From Planctomycetota bacterium (GTDB lineage Bacteria > Planctomycetota > UBA1135 > UBA2386): a stretch of 26,694 nt of DNA. The notes under the pieces are model-generated. The model ran no database searches. It was not told the origin of the DNA and worked only from the letters and a program-made list of their open reading frames with translations. Position numbers and translations under genes: made by a program. Of this stretch, positions 15,897 to 23,798 are shown in pieces. Numbering within the stretch: position 1 is the stretch's first letter; every line of letters begins with the position of its first letter. Where the stretch lies: assembly GCA_016793305.1 (NCBI GenBank), contig JAEUHU010000285.1, positions 1 through 26,694 of the forward strand, in the 5' to 3' direction.

Positions 15897-16019
15897 GGGC
15901 CGTCATCCTGCCACGGCACCGGCGCGTCGACCACGCCAGGCGGCGGCGGCCAGGGAATCTCGCGCGCGCGGTGTGACGCGCCGGGGCTCCCGATCCTGGG
16001 CTTGGTGGTGAACACGACC

Positions 16020-16517
16020 ATGAACCACCCGACTCCTCGCTCCGTCCTCACCTTCCTGCTGTTGCTGGCCCTGCCGGTGACCGCCATCACCATCGCCAGC
16101 GCCTGCAGCTCCGGCCAGGCCGCCGAACGCGCTCCCGACCGCGAACGGGGCCGCTACCTCGTCGAGCGCGTCGGCCTGTGCGCCGACTGCCACACGCCGC
16201 GCAACGAACGCGGCGAACACCTGCTCGATCGCTGGCTGGCCGGCGCGCCGATCCCCTTCAAGCCGACCGTGCCGATGCCGTTCACCGAGGCGGCCCCGCC
16301 GATCCACGGCCTGCCGACCCTGGCCGACGACGCGGCGGCGCTGACGTTCCTGACCACCGGCGTGCTGCCGGGCGGTCGCCTGCCGCGGCCGCCGATGCCG
16401 CCCTACCGCTTCTCGCCCGAAGACGCGCGCGACGTGCTCGCCTACCTGCGCAACCCCGGCCAGCCGAGCGAGGACCCGACCGTCGCAGCCGCCCGGAACA
16501 GCTCGTTCGCGCGCTGA
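16020..16517 (+). CDS. Small mono-haem cytochrome c, probably lipid-anchored
   Basis: This 165-residue protein has a long hydrophobic signal (VLTFLLLLALPVTAITIA) followed by ASAC with Cys29, an acceptable lipobox, then a cytochrome c domain. The haem site is CADCH (Cys54, Cys57, His58) in GLCADCHTPRNERGEHL. Met126 in PPMPPYRFS, before the helix SPEDARDVLAYLRN, is the likely sixth ligand. It should carry one covalent haem and move electrons in the periplasm; its partners are unknown. The ATG at 16020 is preferred; an in-frame GTG at 16008 would add four residues. It lies 61 bases before the Ser/Thr kinase gene on the same strand. A sequence resemblance to the cytochrome modules of the lipoprotein at 19828-21996 was not established. 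Confidence 0.87.
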   Translation: MNHPTPRSVLTFLLLLALPVTAITIASACSSGQAAERAPDRERGRYLVERVGLCADCHTPRNERGEHLLDRWLAGAPIPFKPTVPMPFTEAAPPIHGLPTLADDAAALTFLTTGVLPGGRLPRPPMPPYRFSPEDARDVLAYLRNPGQPSEDPTVAAARNSSFAR

Positions 16518-16578
16518 ACCCGGCACTCCCGCACGAAGCCCGTTGCACCGCCCGCCGGTTCGTCGATCCTCAGCAGCC

Positions 16579-19206
16579 ATGGCCCCGAGCGACCACGACC
16601 GCATCGAGACGCTGCTGGCGGAAGCGCTCGCCGCCCACGACCAGGGCGGCGAAGCGGCGCTGGCCGCGTTCGTCGAAGCCCACGCCGGGGATCGCTCGGC
16701 GCTCGAGCGCGGCCTGCTGCGCTGCCGCCAGATGGGCCTGCTCGGCGAGGTGCGGAGCGCGCGCGACTTCCCCGAACGGCTCGGCGAGTTCCGGCTGGTG
16801 CGCCGGCTCGGCAGCGGCGGCATGGGCGTCGTCTACGAAGCCGCGCAGGAGTCGCTCGGGCGCTCGGTGGCGCTGAAGCTGGTGCGGCCGGAGCTGCTCT
16901 ACTTCGAAGGCGCGCGCGAGCGCTTCCGTCGCGAGATCGAAGCGGTGGCACGCCTGCAGCACCCGGCGATCGTGCCGGTGCTCGCGTCCGGCGAACAGGA
17001 CGGCGTGCCGTTCTACGCGATGGAGCTGATGCAAGGCCTGACCGTGCAGGAGCTGTGCACCGCACTCGCTGGCCGCGATCCCGCGACGCTGCGCGCCGAG
17101 GACCTGCGGACCGCCCTCGGCAGCGACGGCTCCGGCACCGATCCGCTGCACGGCGCCTGGTGGCAGGTCTGCGTGCGGGTCGTGCACGCGGTGGCGCTCG
17201 GCGTGCGCCACGCGCACCTGCGCGGCATCGTGCACCGCGACATCAAGCCGTCGAACGTGATGCTGACGCGCGACGGCCGCAGCGTGCTGCTCGACTTCGG
17301 CGTGGCCTTGCTCGGCGGTCGGGGCGAGTTCACCCGCACCGGCAACACGCCGGGCTCGCCGGCCTTCATGTCGCCCGAACAACTGCGCGGCGACGCGGTC
17401 GACGAGCGCACCGACGTCTACTCGCTCGGCGCCACGTTGTGGCAGATGCTCGCCCTGGTGCCGCCGTTCCGCGGCGAGAAGGACCTGCAGCGCATCCGCG
17501 ATGGCGAGCTGCCGTCGCTGCTGGCGCGCAATCGCGAGGTGCCGCACGAGCTCGTCGTCGTCGTGCACAAGGCGATGGACCGCGATCGCGAACGGCGCTA
17601 CCCGGACGTCGAGGCGTTCGCCGACGACCTGCTGGCGGTGCTGCAGCGCCGGCCGATCCGCGCCCGCCGGCTCGGGCTCCCGCTGCGCACGTGGCGCTGG
17701 TGCCAGCGTCACCGCGGGCTCGCCACCGGTCTCGCGGCCATGCTGTTGCTCGGCCTGCTGCTGCCGCTGGCGCTGGTGTTGCGGGAACGACAGCTGCTGC
17801 GCGAGATGGACCAGAGTCTCGGCGCCACGCTGCAGGCGATCCAGACGATCCTCGTCGAGGTCGGCAGCGACCGACTGCGCCACCAGCCCGGCGGCGACGC
17901 GATCGCCGGCAAGGCGCTCACCGAAGCCGTGGCCCTGCACCGGGCGCTGCTTCGCAAGCACGCCGACAACCCGCGCCTCGTCGGCAACGCCGCCGACACG
18001 CTGATGGCACTGGCCCTGCACGGGGTGCGCCACGGCCAGCCGGCACAGGCGCAGGAACTGTTCGCCGAAGCCGTGGCGCGCCTCGGCGGCGACGATCCGA
18101 CGGTGCCGAGCGGTCGTCTGCTGAAGCGCTCGCTGGCGCACACGCATCTCGGCGACCTCGCCGCGAAGCACGGCGACCGCGCCCGGGCCGACCGCGAGTA
18201 CGCCGCTGCGGCGGTCGACCTCGACGGGGCCGCGCGCGACGAGGCGCTGCGTGTCGACACGATGCGCGCCCGCGTCGAGCTCGCCTTGCAGCGGCTCTTG
18301 CACGGCGACTTCACGACCGCACCGGAACTGCCGTACTCGCTCGGCAACGACGCGGTCCGGATGGCGCGGCAACTGTGCGCCGAGAAGGACAACCCGTCCG
18401 ACGCGGTGCAGCTCGCCTCCCTGCTGCAGGTGCTCGGCAACCGGCATCGGCGGGACGAACAGCTCGAGACGGCACGCAGCATGCTCGAGGAGGCGCTGGC
18501 GATCGCGCGCGCCCTGCCCGCCGACGCGCCGATCTGGCCGCCGGCGTCGCAGGTCACGGCCTCGGTGCTGCAGACGCTCGGCCTCGTCAAGCTCGACCAG
18601 CGCGATCGTTCGACCTTCGAGACGCTCAAGGAGGCGCTCGCCCTGCGCGAAGCGGGCGTCGCCGAGCAGCCGCACGACGTGCTGCTGCGCAGCGAGCTCG
18701 GGGCGATGCTGCACACGCTGGCGCAGATGAACGTGGCGCAGGCGCAGGACGAACTGGCGCTGGAGCGGCTGGACCGCGCGATCACCGAACAGCGGCGGGT
18801 GGTCGCGGCGATGCCGACGTTCGTGCAGGGCCACGACTACCTGCGCAACCACCTGACGCTGCGCGGCACGCAGCTGGCGCGACTCGGCCGCGCCGACGAC
18901 CTGCAGGCCAACGCCGAGGAGCTCGCTGCCATGCGCACCGACCCGTCGGCCCTGCGTTCGGCGGCGCGCCACTTCCTGCGCCTCGCGACGCTGCGCGAGG
19001 CCTCGCCGCCGGCGACCGGCACCGCCCTCGACGCCGAAGGTTGCCGCGCCCGCGCGCTGCAGCTGCTGGTCGACGCCGAAGCGATCGGCTGGGGCCCGAA
19101 CAACCCGCTCGACGAAGCGCTCTACGCCCCACTGCAGGGCCGACCGGAGTTCGAAGCCCTGCGCACCCGGGTCGCCGCACGGGTCCAGTCACCACGACGC
19201 GGCTGA
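16579..19206 (+). CDS. Transmembrane Ser/Thr protein kinase with helical C-terminal region
   Basis: This 875-residue Hanks-type kinase starts with about 70 helical residues, then the catalytic domain: Gly loop LGSGGMGVVYEA (77-88), Lys100, Glu119, HRDIKPSN with Asp221, DFG (239-241), TPGSPAFMSPEQ and DVYSLGATLWQM. The usual APE is SPE here, and an insert of about 30 residues lies between the hinge and the catalytic loop (about 163-195). One transmembrane helix (381-401) separates it from about 470 helical residues with TPR-like repeats, probably a periplasmic sensing or binding region. All catalytic residues are present, so activity is expected. It converges on an ECF sigma gene 7 bases away. 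Planctomycetes have ECF groups genetically linked to such kinases, and functional coupling is inferred from that. Confidence 0.94.
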   Translation: MAPSDHDRIETLLAEALAAHDQGGEAALAAFVEAHAGDRSALERGLLRCRQMGLLGEVRSARDFPERLGEFRLVRRLGSGGMGVVYEAAQESLGRSVALKLVRPELLYFEGARERFRREIEAVARLQHPAIVPVLASGEQDGVPFYAMELMQGLTVQELCTALAGRDPATLRAEDLRTALGSDGSGTDPLHGAWWQVCVRVVHAVALGVRHAHLRGIVHRDIKPSNVMLTRDGRSVLLDFGVALLGGRGEFTRTGNTPGSPAFMSPEQLRGDAVDERTDVYSLGATLWQMLALVPPFRGEKDLQRIRDGELPSLLARNREVPHELVVVVHKAMDRDRERRYPDVEAFADDLLAVLQRRPIRARRLGLPLRTWRWCQRHRGLATGLAAMLLLGLLLPLALVLRERQLLREMDQSLGATLQAIQTILVEVGSDRLRHQPGGDAIAGKALTEAVALHRALLRKHADNPRLVGNAADTLMALALHGVRHGQPAQAQELFAEAVARLGGDDPTVPSGRLLKRSLAHTHLGDLAAKHGDRARADREYAAAAVDLDGAARDEALRVDTMRARVELALQRLLHGDFTTAPELPYSLGNDAVRMARQLCAEKDNPSDAVQLASLLQVLGNRHRRDEQLETARSMLEEALAIARALPADAPIWPPASQVTASVLQTLGLVKLDQRDRSTFETLKEALALREAGVAEQPHDVLLRSELGAMLHTLAQMNVAQAQDELALERLDRAITEQRRVVAAMPTFVQGHDYLRNHLTLRGTQLARLGRADDLQANAEELAAMRTDPSALRSAARHFLRLATLREASPPATGTALDAEGCRARALQLLVDAEAIGWGPNNPLDEALYAPLQGRPEFEALRTRVAARVQSPRRG

Positions 19207-19213
19207 CCGTTCG

Positions 19214-19816
19214 TCAGCCCTTGGTGTCGCCGCCGTCGACCAGCAACGCCAGCCGCGAGATGCCGCGATAGACGAGGTTGCGCACCGCCCCCTCGCTGCG
19301 CTGCATGCGCTCGGCGATCTCGGCGTGGCTCAGCCCGCACAGCTTGTGCAGCGTGATCGCCTCGCGGTAGTCCTCGGGCAGCAGGTCGAACGCCGCCTCG
19401 ACGCGCGCCATCGTCTCGCGCACCTCGGCGTCGCGGCTCGGCGTGCACAGCGTCTGGTAGGCGGCGAACGCGGTGGTCGCCTCGGGCAGCTCGCGCTGCT
19501 TGCCCACGTCGCGCTTCTCGGCGGCGTGGTAGCGGTGCTTCTCGCGCAGCTTGTTCTCGGCCCGCACGTAGAGCCAGTGCTTGAACGGCGCCTCGCCGCG
19601 GAACTCGAACCCGCCGAGGTCCTCGAGCACCTCGCGGCAGACCGACTGCACGAGATCCGGCGCGCTGGACACCGCGCGCAGCCCCGGCCCCATGCGCAAT
19701 CGCACGAACGCCTCGAGCCCCGGCAGCTGGCGCACCAGCAGCTGTTCGACGGCAGAACGGTCGTGCTGCCGGGCCAGGCCCACCAGCTGCTCCGTCGGCG
19801 CGTCGTCCAGACCCAT
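19214..19816 (-). CDS. ECF-type RNA polymerase sigma factor
   Basis: This 200-residue sigma-70 family protein has region 2 at about residues 30-100 (SAPDLVQSVCREVLEDL, then FEFRGEAPFKHWLYVRAENK) and region 4 at about 137-190 (LPEDYREAITLHKLCGLSHA followed by the helix-turn-helix EIAERMQRSEGAVRNLVYRG). Region 3 is absent, as expected for ECF factors. The ATG at 19816 was chosen because region 2 follows at normal distance; the open frame continues upstream into the next gene. It starts 11 bases after the stop of the PQQ/cytochrome lipoprotein gene, so the two are probably co-transcribed. No anti-sigma factor gene is adjacent. The convergent Ser/Thr kinase could regulate it, as proposed for planctomycete kinase-linked ECF groups. 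Confidence 0.92.
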   Translation of the reverse strand: MGLDDAPTEQLVGLARQHDRSAVEQLLVRQLPGLEAFVRLRMGPGLRAVSSAPDLVQSVCREVLEDLGGFEFRGEAPFKHWLYVRAENKLREKHRYHAAEKRDVGKQRELPEATTAFAAYQTLCTPSRDAEVRETMARVEAAFDLLPEDYREAITLHKLCGLSHAEIAERMQRSEGAVRNLVYRGISRLALLVDGGDTKG

Positions 19817-19827
19817 GGCGCCGAACC

Positions 19828-21996
19828 CTACCGCGGCGGCGGGCCCTCGTCGATCCACCCGGCCAGCAGGTCCAGGAACGCCGGGTCGACCAACTGGCTG
19901 CCGAGCGGCGGCATCGCGAACGCGTCGCGGCGGGCCACACGCTGCCACAGCTCGCTGGCGGCGTGGTCGCCGGCGATCGCGCGCACGCCACTGCCCAGAG
20001 GCAGCGGTGCTTGGGCCGCCACGCCGAACAGAGCCAGCTCGTCGACCGTCGCCGTGCGCACGAGGTCGAGCACAACCGAGGACACACCGCCCGCGCGATG
20101 GCAGAACGAGCAGTTCGTGTCGAGGTAGCTGCGCACGCGCGCATCCACCGACGCACCGGGGTCGTCGAGCGCCACGAGCACCCGATCGGCGGGCGGATCG
20201 GCGACGGCCTCGGTGAACAGATCGAGGAACCGCCAGGTGCCGAGCTGGTCCGCATCGCGCAGCGGATAGGCGAAGCGCCGCGCCAGCTGCGGCACCGTGA
20301 CGCCGAGCACGCGCCCGGCCGCTTCGGTGTGGCACTGCAGGCACTCGCCGCGGGCCGGAAACCGCCAGACGTGCGGCCCCGTGTCACCGGGCATCGCCAC
20401 GGCGAACGTGCGCTCGTCGCCGTCGACGTCGACCAGCGTCGCCGCACTGCCGGCGTCGTTCCAGCGATAGCTGTAGCCGCGCCAGCCGTCGATCGCGTGC
20501 ATCAGGATGCGCGTCTCGAGCCGCTGCACAACGCCGGGCGCCACTTCGAACTCGAAGTGCTTCACCAGCGCCGTGCCGACCGGCAGCACGAGCCGCCCGT
20601 CGTCGAGCGGCTGGATGCGCGCCGGCCCCGGCAACGCCAGCCAGCGGCGCTTCTCGGCCCCGTCCGACCACAGCTCGCTGTTGACGCCGTACTCGATCAC
20701 CCCCGGCACCGGTGTGAGCGTCGCGAGCGAGCCGAACAGACCGGTGTCGGCGAGCGACGTCGGCATCTCCGGCGTGGGGCCGCCGATGCCCGGGGCGAGG
20801 CGCCGCACCTTGCCGTCGTAGCAGCACAGCAGCAGCTCGCCGTTCCGATCCTCGCCGAACGACGCCGGCGACGGCACGTTCGCGAGCAGCGTGTTCTGCA
20901 GCACCTGCACGCCGTCGTAGACGAGGCCCCAGACGTTGCCGCTGCCGTAGTCGGCGTAGACGTAGGCGCCGACCAGATCGGGCACCGCCGTGCCGCGGTA
21001 GACGTAACCGCCGATCACCGCGACACCGTCGCCGCGGCCGTAGTCGAGCACCGGCCCGGTGAACGCGTTGGCCGGCACCGCCAGCGGGTTCTTGTTGCTG
21101 CGGTTGCCCTCGTAGAGCGGCCAACCGAGATTGGCTCCGCGGGTCACCAGGTCGATCTCCTCCCGATCGATCTGGCCGACGTCGCCGACCCACAAACGCC
21201 CCTGCTGGTCGAACGACATCCGGAACGGGTTGCGCAGCCCGTGCGCCCAGATCTCGCCGCGCACGCCACCGCCGGTCTGCGCGTACGGATTGTCGGGCGG
21301 CACCGAGCCGTCGGGGGCGAGCCGCAGGATCTTGCCGAGCAGGTTGGTGAGGTCCTGCGCGTTGTCGAACGGATCGTTGCCGCTGCCGCCGTCGCCCGAC
21401 GCCACGTACAGCATGTCGTCCGGACCGAACTGCAGGCAGCCGGCGTTGTGGTTGGCGAACGGTTGCGGGATCTCGAGCAGTACCAGTTCGCTGGCCGGAT
21501 CGAGCTCGCCGGGCACGCTCGGCGTGGCCTCGGGCAGGAAGCGCGCGATCACCGAACGCCGCGGACCGCTCGCCGAGTAGTAGACGAACACCTCGCCGGT
21601 GACCGCGAACGCGGGAGCCAGCGCCAGGCCGAGCAGACCCTCCTCGCCGCCCGCCTGCAGCCGGTCGCCGAGATCCAGGATCACGTTGGCGACGGTCGTC
21701 GACGGGTTGTTCGCGAACCGCAGCAGGCGCCCGCCCTGCTCGGCGACCACCAGGTCGTCGCTGCCCGGCACCGCCACGATCGCGAGCGGCTGGAAGAACG
21801 TCAGGCCAGGGAACGCGTCGAGCCACTGCACCGGGGCCGGCTCCGGGAGGCCGAACGGCAGCGGCAGCAACGGCAGCTCGACACGACGGTCGTAGCCGAA
21901 CGTGCCGGCCCCACTGGTCCCGCCGCCACCGCCGCCACAGGCGGCGCCGAGCAGCACCAGGACGCAGACGAGCCAGGGAAGACGGGACGCTGCCAT
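19828..21996 (-). CDS. Lipoprotein: PQQ-type sugar dehydrogenase-like propeller plus di-haem cytochrome region
   Basis: This 722-residue protein has a signal and Cys20 followed by a glycine run (CGGGGGG). Residues about 58-400 form a glucose/sorbosone dehydrogenase-type beta-propeller: GGEEGLLGLALAPAF (116-130), NHNAGCLQFGPDDMLYVASG (182-201), EIWAHGLRNPFRMSFD (248-263) and GDVGQIDREEID. The C-terminal half carries two haem sites, CLQCH (552-556) and CSFCH (629-633), with Met695 in FAMPPLGS a possible axial ligand. An oxidoreductase passing electrons from a sugar or alcohol to c-type haems is likely; the substrate is unknown, and PQQ dependence is inferred from the family. A -10-like TAAGGT lies 6 bases before the ATG, overlapping a possible ribosome site. 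The ECF gene follows after 11 bases. Confidence 0.9.
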   Translation of the reverse strand: MAASRLPWLVCVLVLLGAACGGGGGGTSGAGTFGYDRRVELPLLPLPFGLPEPAPVQWLDAFPGLTFFQPLAIVAVPGSDDLVVAEQGGRLLRFANNPSTTVANVILDLGDRLQAGGEEGLLGLALAPAFAVTGEVFVYYSASGPRRSVIARFLPEATPSVPGELDPASELVLLEIPQPFANHNAGCLQFGPDDMLYVASGDGGSGNDPFDNAQDLTNLLGKILRLAPDGSVPPDNPYAQTGGGVRGEIWAHGLRNPFRMSFDQQGRLWVGDVGQIDREEIDLVTRGANLGWPLYEGNRSNKNPLAVPANAFTGPVLDYGRGDGVAVIGGYVYRGTAVPDLVGAYVYADYGSGNVWGLVYDGVQVLQNTLLANVPSPASFGEDRNGELLLCCYDGKVRRLAPGIGGPTPEMPTSLADTGLFGSLATLTPVPGVIEYGVNSELWSDGAEKRRWLALPGPARIQPLDDGRLVLPVGTALVKHFEFEVAPGVVQRLETRILMHAIDGWRGYSYRWNDAGSAATLVDVDGDERTFAVAMPGDTGPHVWRFPARGECLQCHTEAAGRVLGVTVPQLARRFAYPLRDADQLGTWRFLDLFTEAVADPPADRVLVALDDPGASVDARVRSYLDTNCSFCHRAGGVSSVVLDLVRTATVDELALFGVAAQAPLPLGSGVRAIAGDHAASELWQRVARRDAFAMPPLGSQLVDPAFLDLLAGWIDEGPPPR

Positions 21997-22002
21997 CGAT
22001 CC

Positions 22003-22008
22003 ACCTTA
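22003..22008 (-). promoter_or_regulatory. -10-like element (or ribosome site) before the PQQ/cytochrome lipoprotein gene
   Basis: TAAGGT on the reverse strand ends exactly 6 bases before the ATG at 21996. This matches the arrangement seen before queA and the gene at 22125. The same bases read AAGGTGG, which could instead be a Shine-Dalgarno site, so the interpretation is open. Confidence 0.3.
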
Positions 22009-22109
22009 CGAACGATCGGCACCACCCGGCCACGTCTTCCGGCCGAGGTCCGGGTTCGTCCCGCCCCGGGGCACCGGCCCGCAAGTCGCCGCTGCCATCG
22101 CCCGGTCCC

Positions 22110-22118
22110 TGCTACGCT
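22110..22118 (+). promoter_or_regulatory. Extended -10-like element for the duplicated-module protein gene
   Basis: TGCTACGCT ends exactly 6 bases before the ATG at 22125 and is identical to the element before thiE. This spacing fits a leaderless transcript. No Shine-Dalgarno site is present. Confidence 0.4.
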
Positions 22119-22124
22119 GCGTCC

Positions 22125-23798
22125 ATGCTCGGAACTGCCCTCCGGGTCGCGGCCGTGCTCGTCGGCACGGCCACGACGTCCTTGGCCCAGCAGCGGGAAG
22201 ACCTCGTGCTGGTCATGCGCTCGCTGGCGCCGCTGATGCGCCCGGATCTGCAGGTCGACGCGCCGCGCGCCTCGGCGTTCGAAGCGATGCCCGAACTCGA
22301 CCTGGCGCTCGACGCGCGCGGCGAACGCAACCTGCCGGACTGGGTGATCGGCGTCCTGCGCGCGCGCCATCAGGCCGCGATCAACGACGGCAGCCTGCGC
22401 GTCGAGCTGACCGCCGGTGGCGACTCCCCGGGCCCGTTCGACCAGCGGATCGCGTTCCAGGGCAAGCGCGACAAGGTGCAGGCCGCGGTCGCCGAGTTCG
22501 ACGCGATGGGCAAGGTGCTCGGCCGGCCGATCGAGGTGCGGGCGCTGCACCTGGCGCTGCCGGCCGGTGCCCTGCCGACGACGGTGTGGGATCCGGCGAC
22601 CACCGGCAAGCGCCTGCAGGACGCCTCGGTGCTCTGGAGTGCGCGCGGCGTGACCCGCAGCGGCGGCACGCTGCGGCTCGCCGACCTCGAGGCCCGCGGC
22701 ACCCTGGCCGACTACTCGGTCGAAGTGGCGGAGCGCGCCCACATCGCCGATCCGCACGTGCTGCAGGTGTTCGCCGGCCTCGCTGCGAATCTGTCGGTGC
22801 ACACGCTGACCGGCGACGATCTGCAGCTGGTCGGCAGTTGGCTCGCGAGCCGGCCGGACGCGCTGCACCAGCAGAGCACCGAGGTCGACGGCATCACGCT
22901 CGACCAGCCCGAGCATCGCACCACCTACGCAAGCTTCTCCGGCGCCATCCTGAGCGGCGGAGCGCTGGCCGTGGCCGGTCGCGGCGGCGCGTTCGGCCCG
23001 GACGGCTGCCTGCTGGTCGTGACCGCACGCTACCTCGCCCCACCGGCGAGCGACCCGGCTCCCGACTTCCTGCTGCGACCGGTGTCGGCATTCCTCGCCG
23101 CGGCGTCGCCCCCGCTGCCGCACCGGCTCGCCTGGCCGATCGGGAACGACGACGATGGACCGCCCTTCCGCCGCATGGAACGCGACGGTGGCTTCACCGA
23201 GTCGGCGCTGCTCGGCCTGTTGCCAGCACAGCTCGGCGACGTGGAGCTGTTCGACGGCGTGCTGCTCGCGCGCGGTGACGAGCCGGTGACCCTCGGGTGC
23301 AACCGCCTGCTCGCCCAACTCGCCGCCGAGGTGCGCACGGTCGAGTGGCACAGCGCGGTCGTCGACGACGCCGACCCGGCCAGCGCGGTCGAACTGGTGC
23401 AACCGACGCTCGCCGGCCGCACCGCGGCGGCGTTCCTCGGCACCGAACGGCCGCTGATCCGCGACTACCAGGTCGAGATCGCCTCGCGCTCGTCGATCGC
23501 AGCCCCGATGGTGTCGGTCGCGCGCAGTGGGCTCTGGCTCGAGGCGAGCGGCGACCAGGTCGGCGACGGCTGGCACGTCGCGGGCGCCTGGTCGTTCGCC
23601 ACGCACGGGGCCCCGCGCCAGCGCCGCTTCGCCGAGGAACGCCCGCTCGACGTGCAGCTCACCGACTACCGCACCACCACGCTGCCCTGGGACGGGGCGA
23701 TGCCGGTAGGCCACGAACACGAACTCGGCCATGCCCCGCCGCTGCGCCCCGACGGCAAGCCGAGCCGCGTGCGCGTCTCCCTCACGCCTCGCCGGTGA
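22125..23798 (+). CDS. Exported protein with an internally duplicated module, function unknown
   Basis: This 557-residue protein begins with a signal peptide (MLGTALRVAAVLVGTATTSLA, then QQRED) and has no lipobox, so it should be exported. I do not recognise the family. Two segments about 250 residues apart resemble each other: ADYSVEVAERAHIADPHV (195-212) and RDYQVEIASRSSIAAPMV (446-463). Both are followed by a strand ending VGSW or AGAW, and then by HRTTYASFSGA (265-274 region) or YRTTTLPWDGA. A duplicated beta-rich module of about 90 residues is therefore likely. Before the first copy, KRDKVQAAVAEFDAMGKVLG followed by PIEVRALHL recalls secretin N-domain style strand-helix units. A secretin-like origin is only a guess. 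The 3' end overlaps that of the convergent DUF3050 gene by 17 bases. Confidence 0.8.
   Translation: MLGTALRVAAVLVGTATTSLAQQREDLVLVMRSLAPLMRPDLQVDAPRASAFEAMPELDLALDARGERNLPDWVIGVLRARHQAAINDGSLRVELTAGGDSPGPFDQRIAFQGKRDKVQAAVAEFDAMGKVLGRPIEVRALHLALPAGALPTTVWDPATTGKRLQDASVLWSARGVTRSGGTLRLADLEARGTLADYSVEVAERAHIADPHVLQVFAGLAANLSVHTLTGDDLQLVGSWLASRPDALHQQSTEVDGITLDQPEHRTTYASFSGAILSGGALAVAGRGGAFGPDGCLLVVTARYLAPPASDPAPDFLLRPVSAFLAAASPPLPHRLAWPIGNDDDGPPFRRMERDGGFTESALLGLLPAQLGDVELFDGVLLARGDEPVTLGCNRLLAQLAAEVRTVEWHSAVVDDADPASAVELVQPTLAGRTAAAFLGTERPLIRDYQVEIASRSSIAAPMVSVARSGLWLEASGDQVGDGWHVAGAWSFATHGAPRQRRFAEERPLDVQLTDYRTTTLPWDGAMPVGHEHELGHAPPLRPDGKPSRVRVSLTPRR

Noticed and set aside
14392..15906. N-terminal extension of the RsmB-type gene to a 945-residue reading
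   Set aside because: The extension overlaps RlmH and the radical SAM gene in another frame and is low-complexity Arg/Ala/Gly sequence. The real start is the GTG overlapping the RlmH stop.
16570..18972. 800-codon reverse frame under the Ser/Thr kinase
   Set aside because: It is a shadow of the kinase, which has all catalytic motifs on the other strand.
19963..22236. 757-codon forward frame opposite the PQQ/cytochrome lipoprotein gene
   Set aside because: The opposite strand holds clear propeller and CxxCH motifs, while this frame has only His/Arg/Val-rich sequence.
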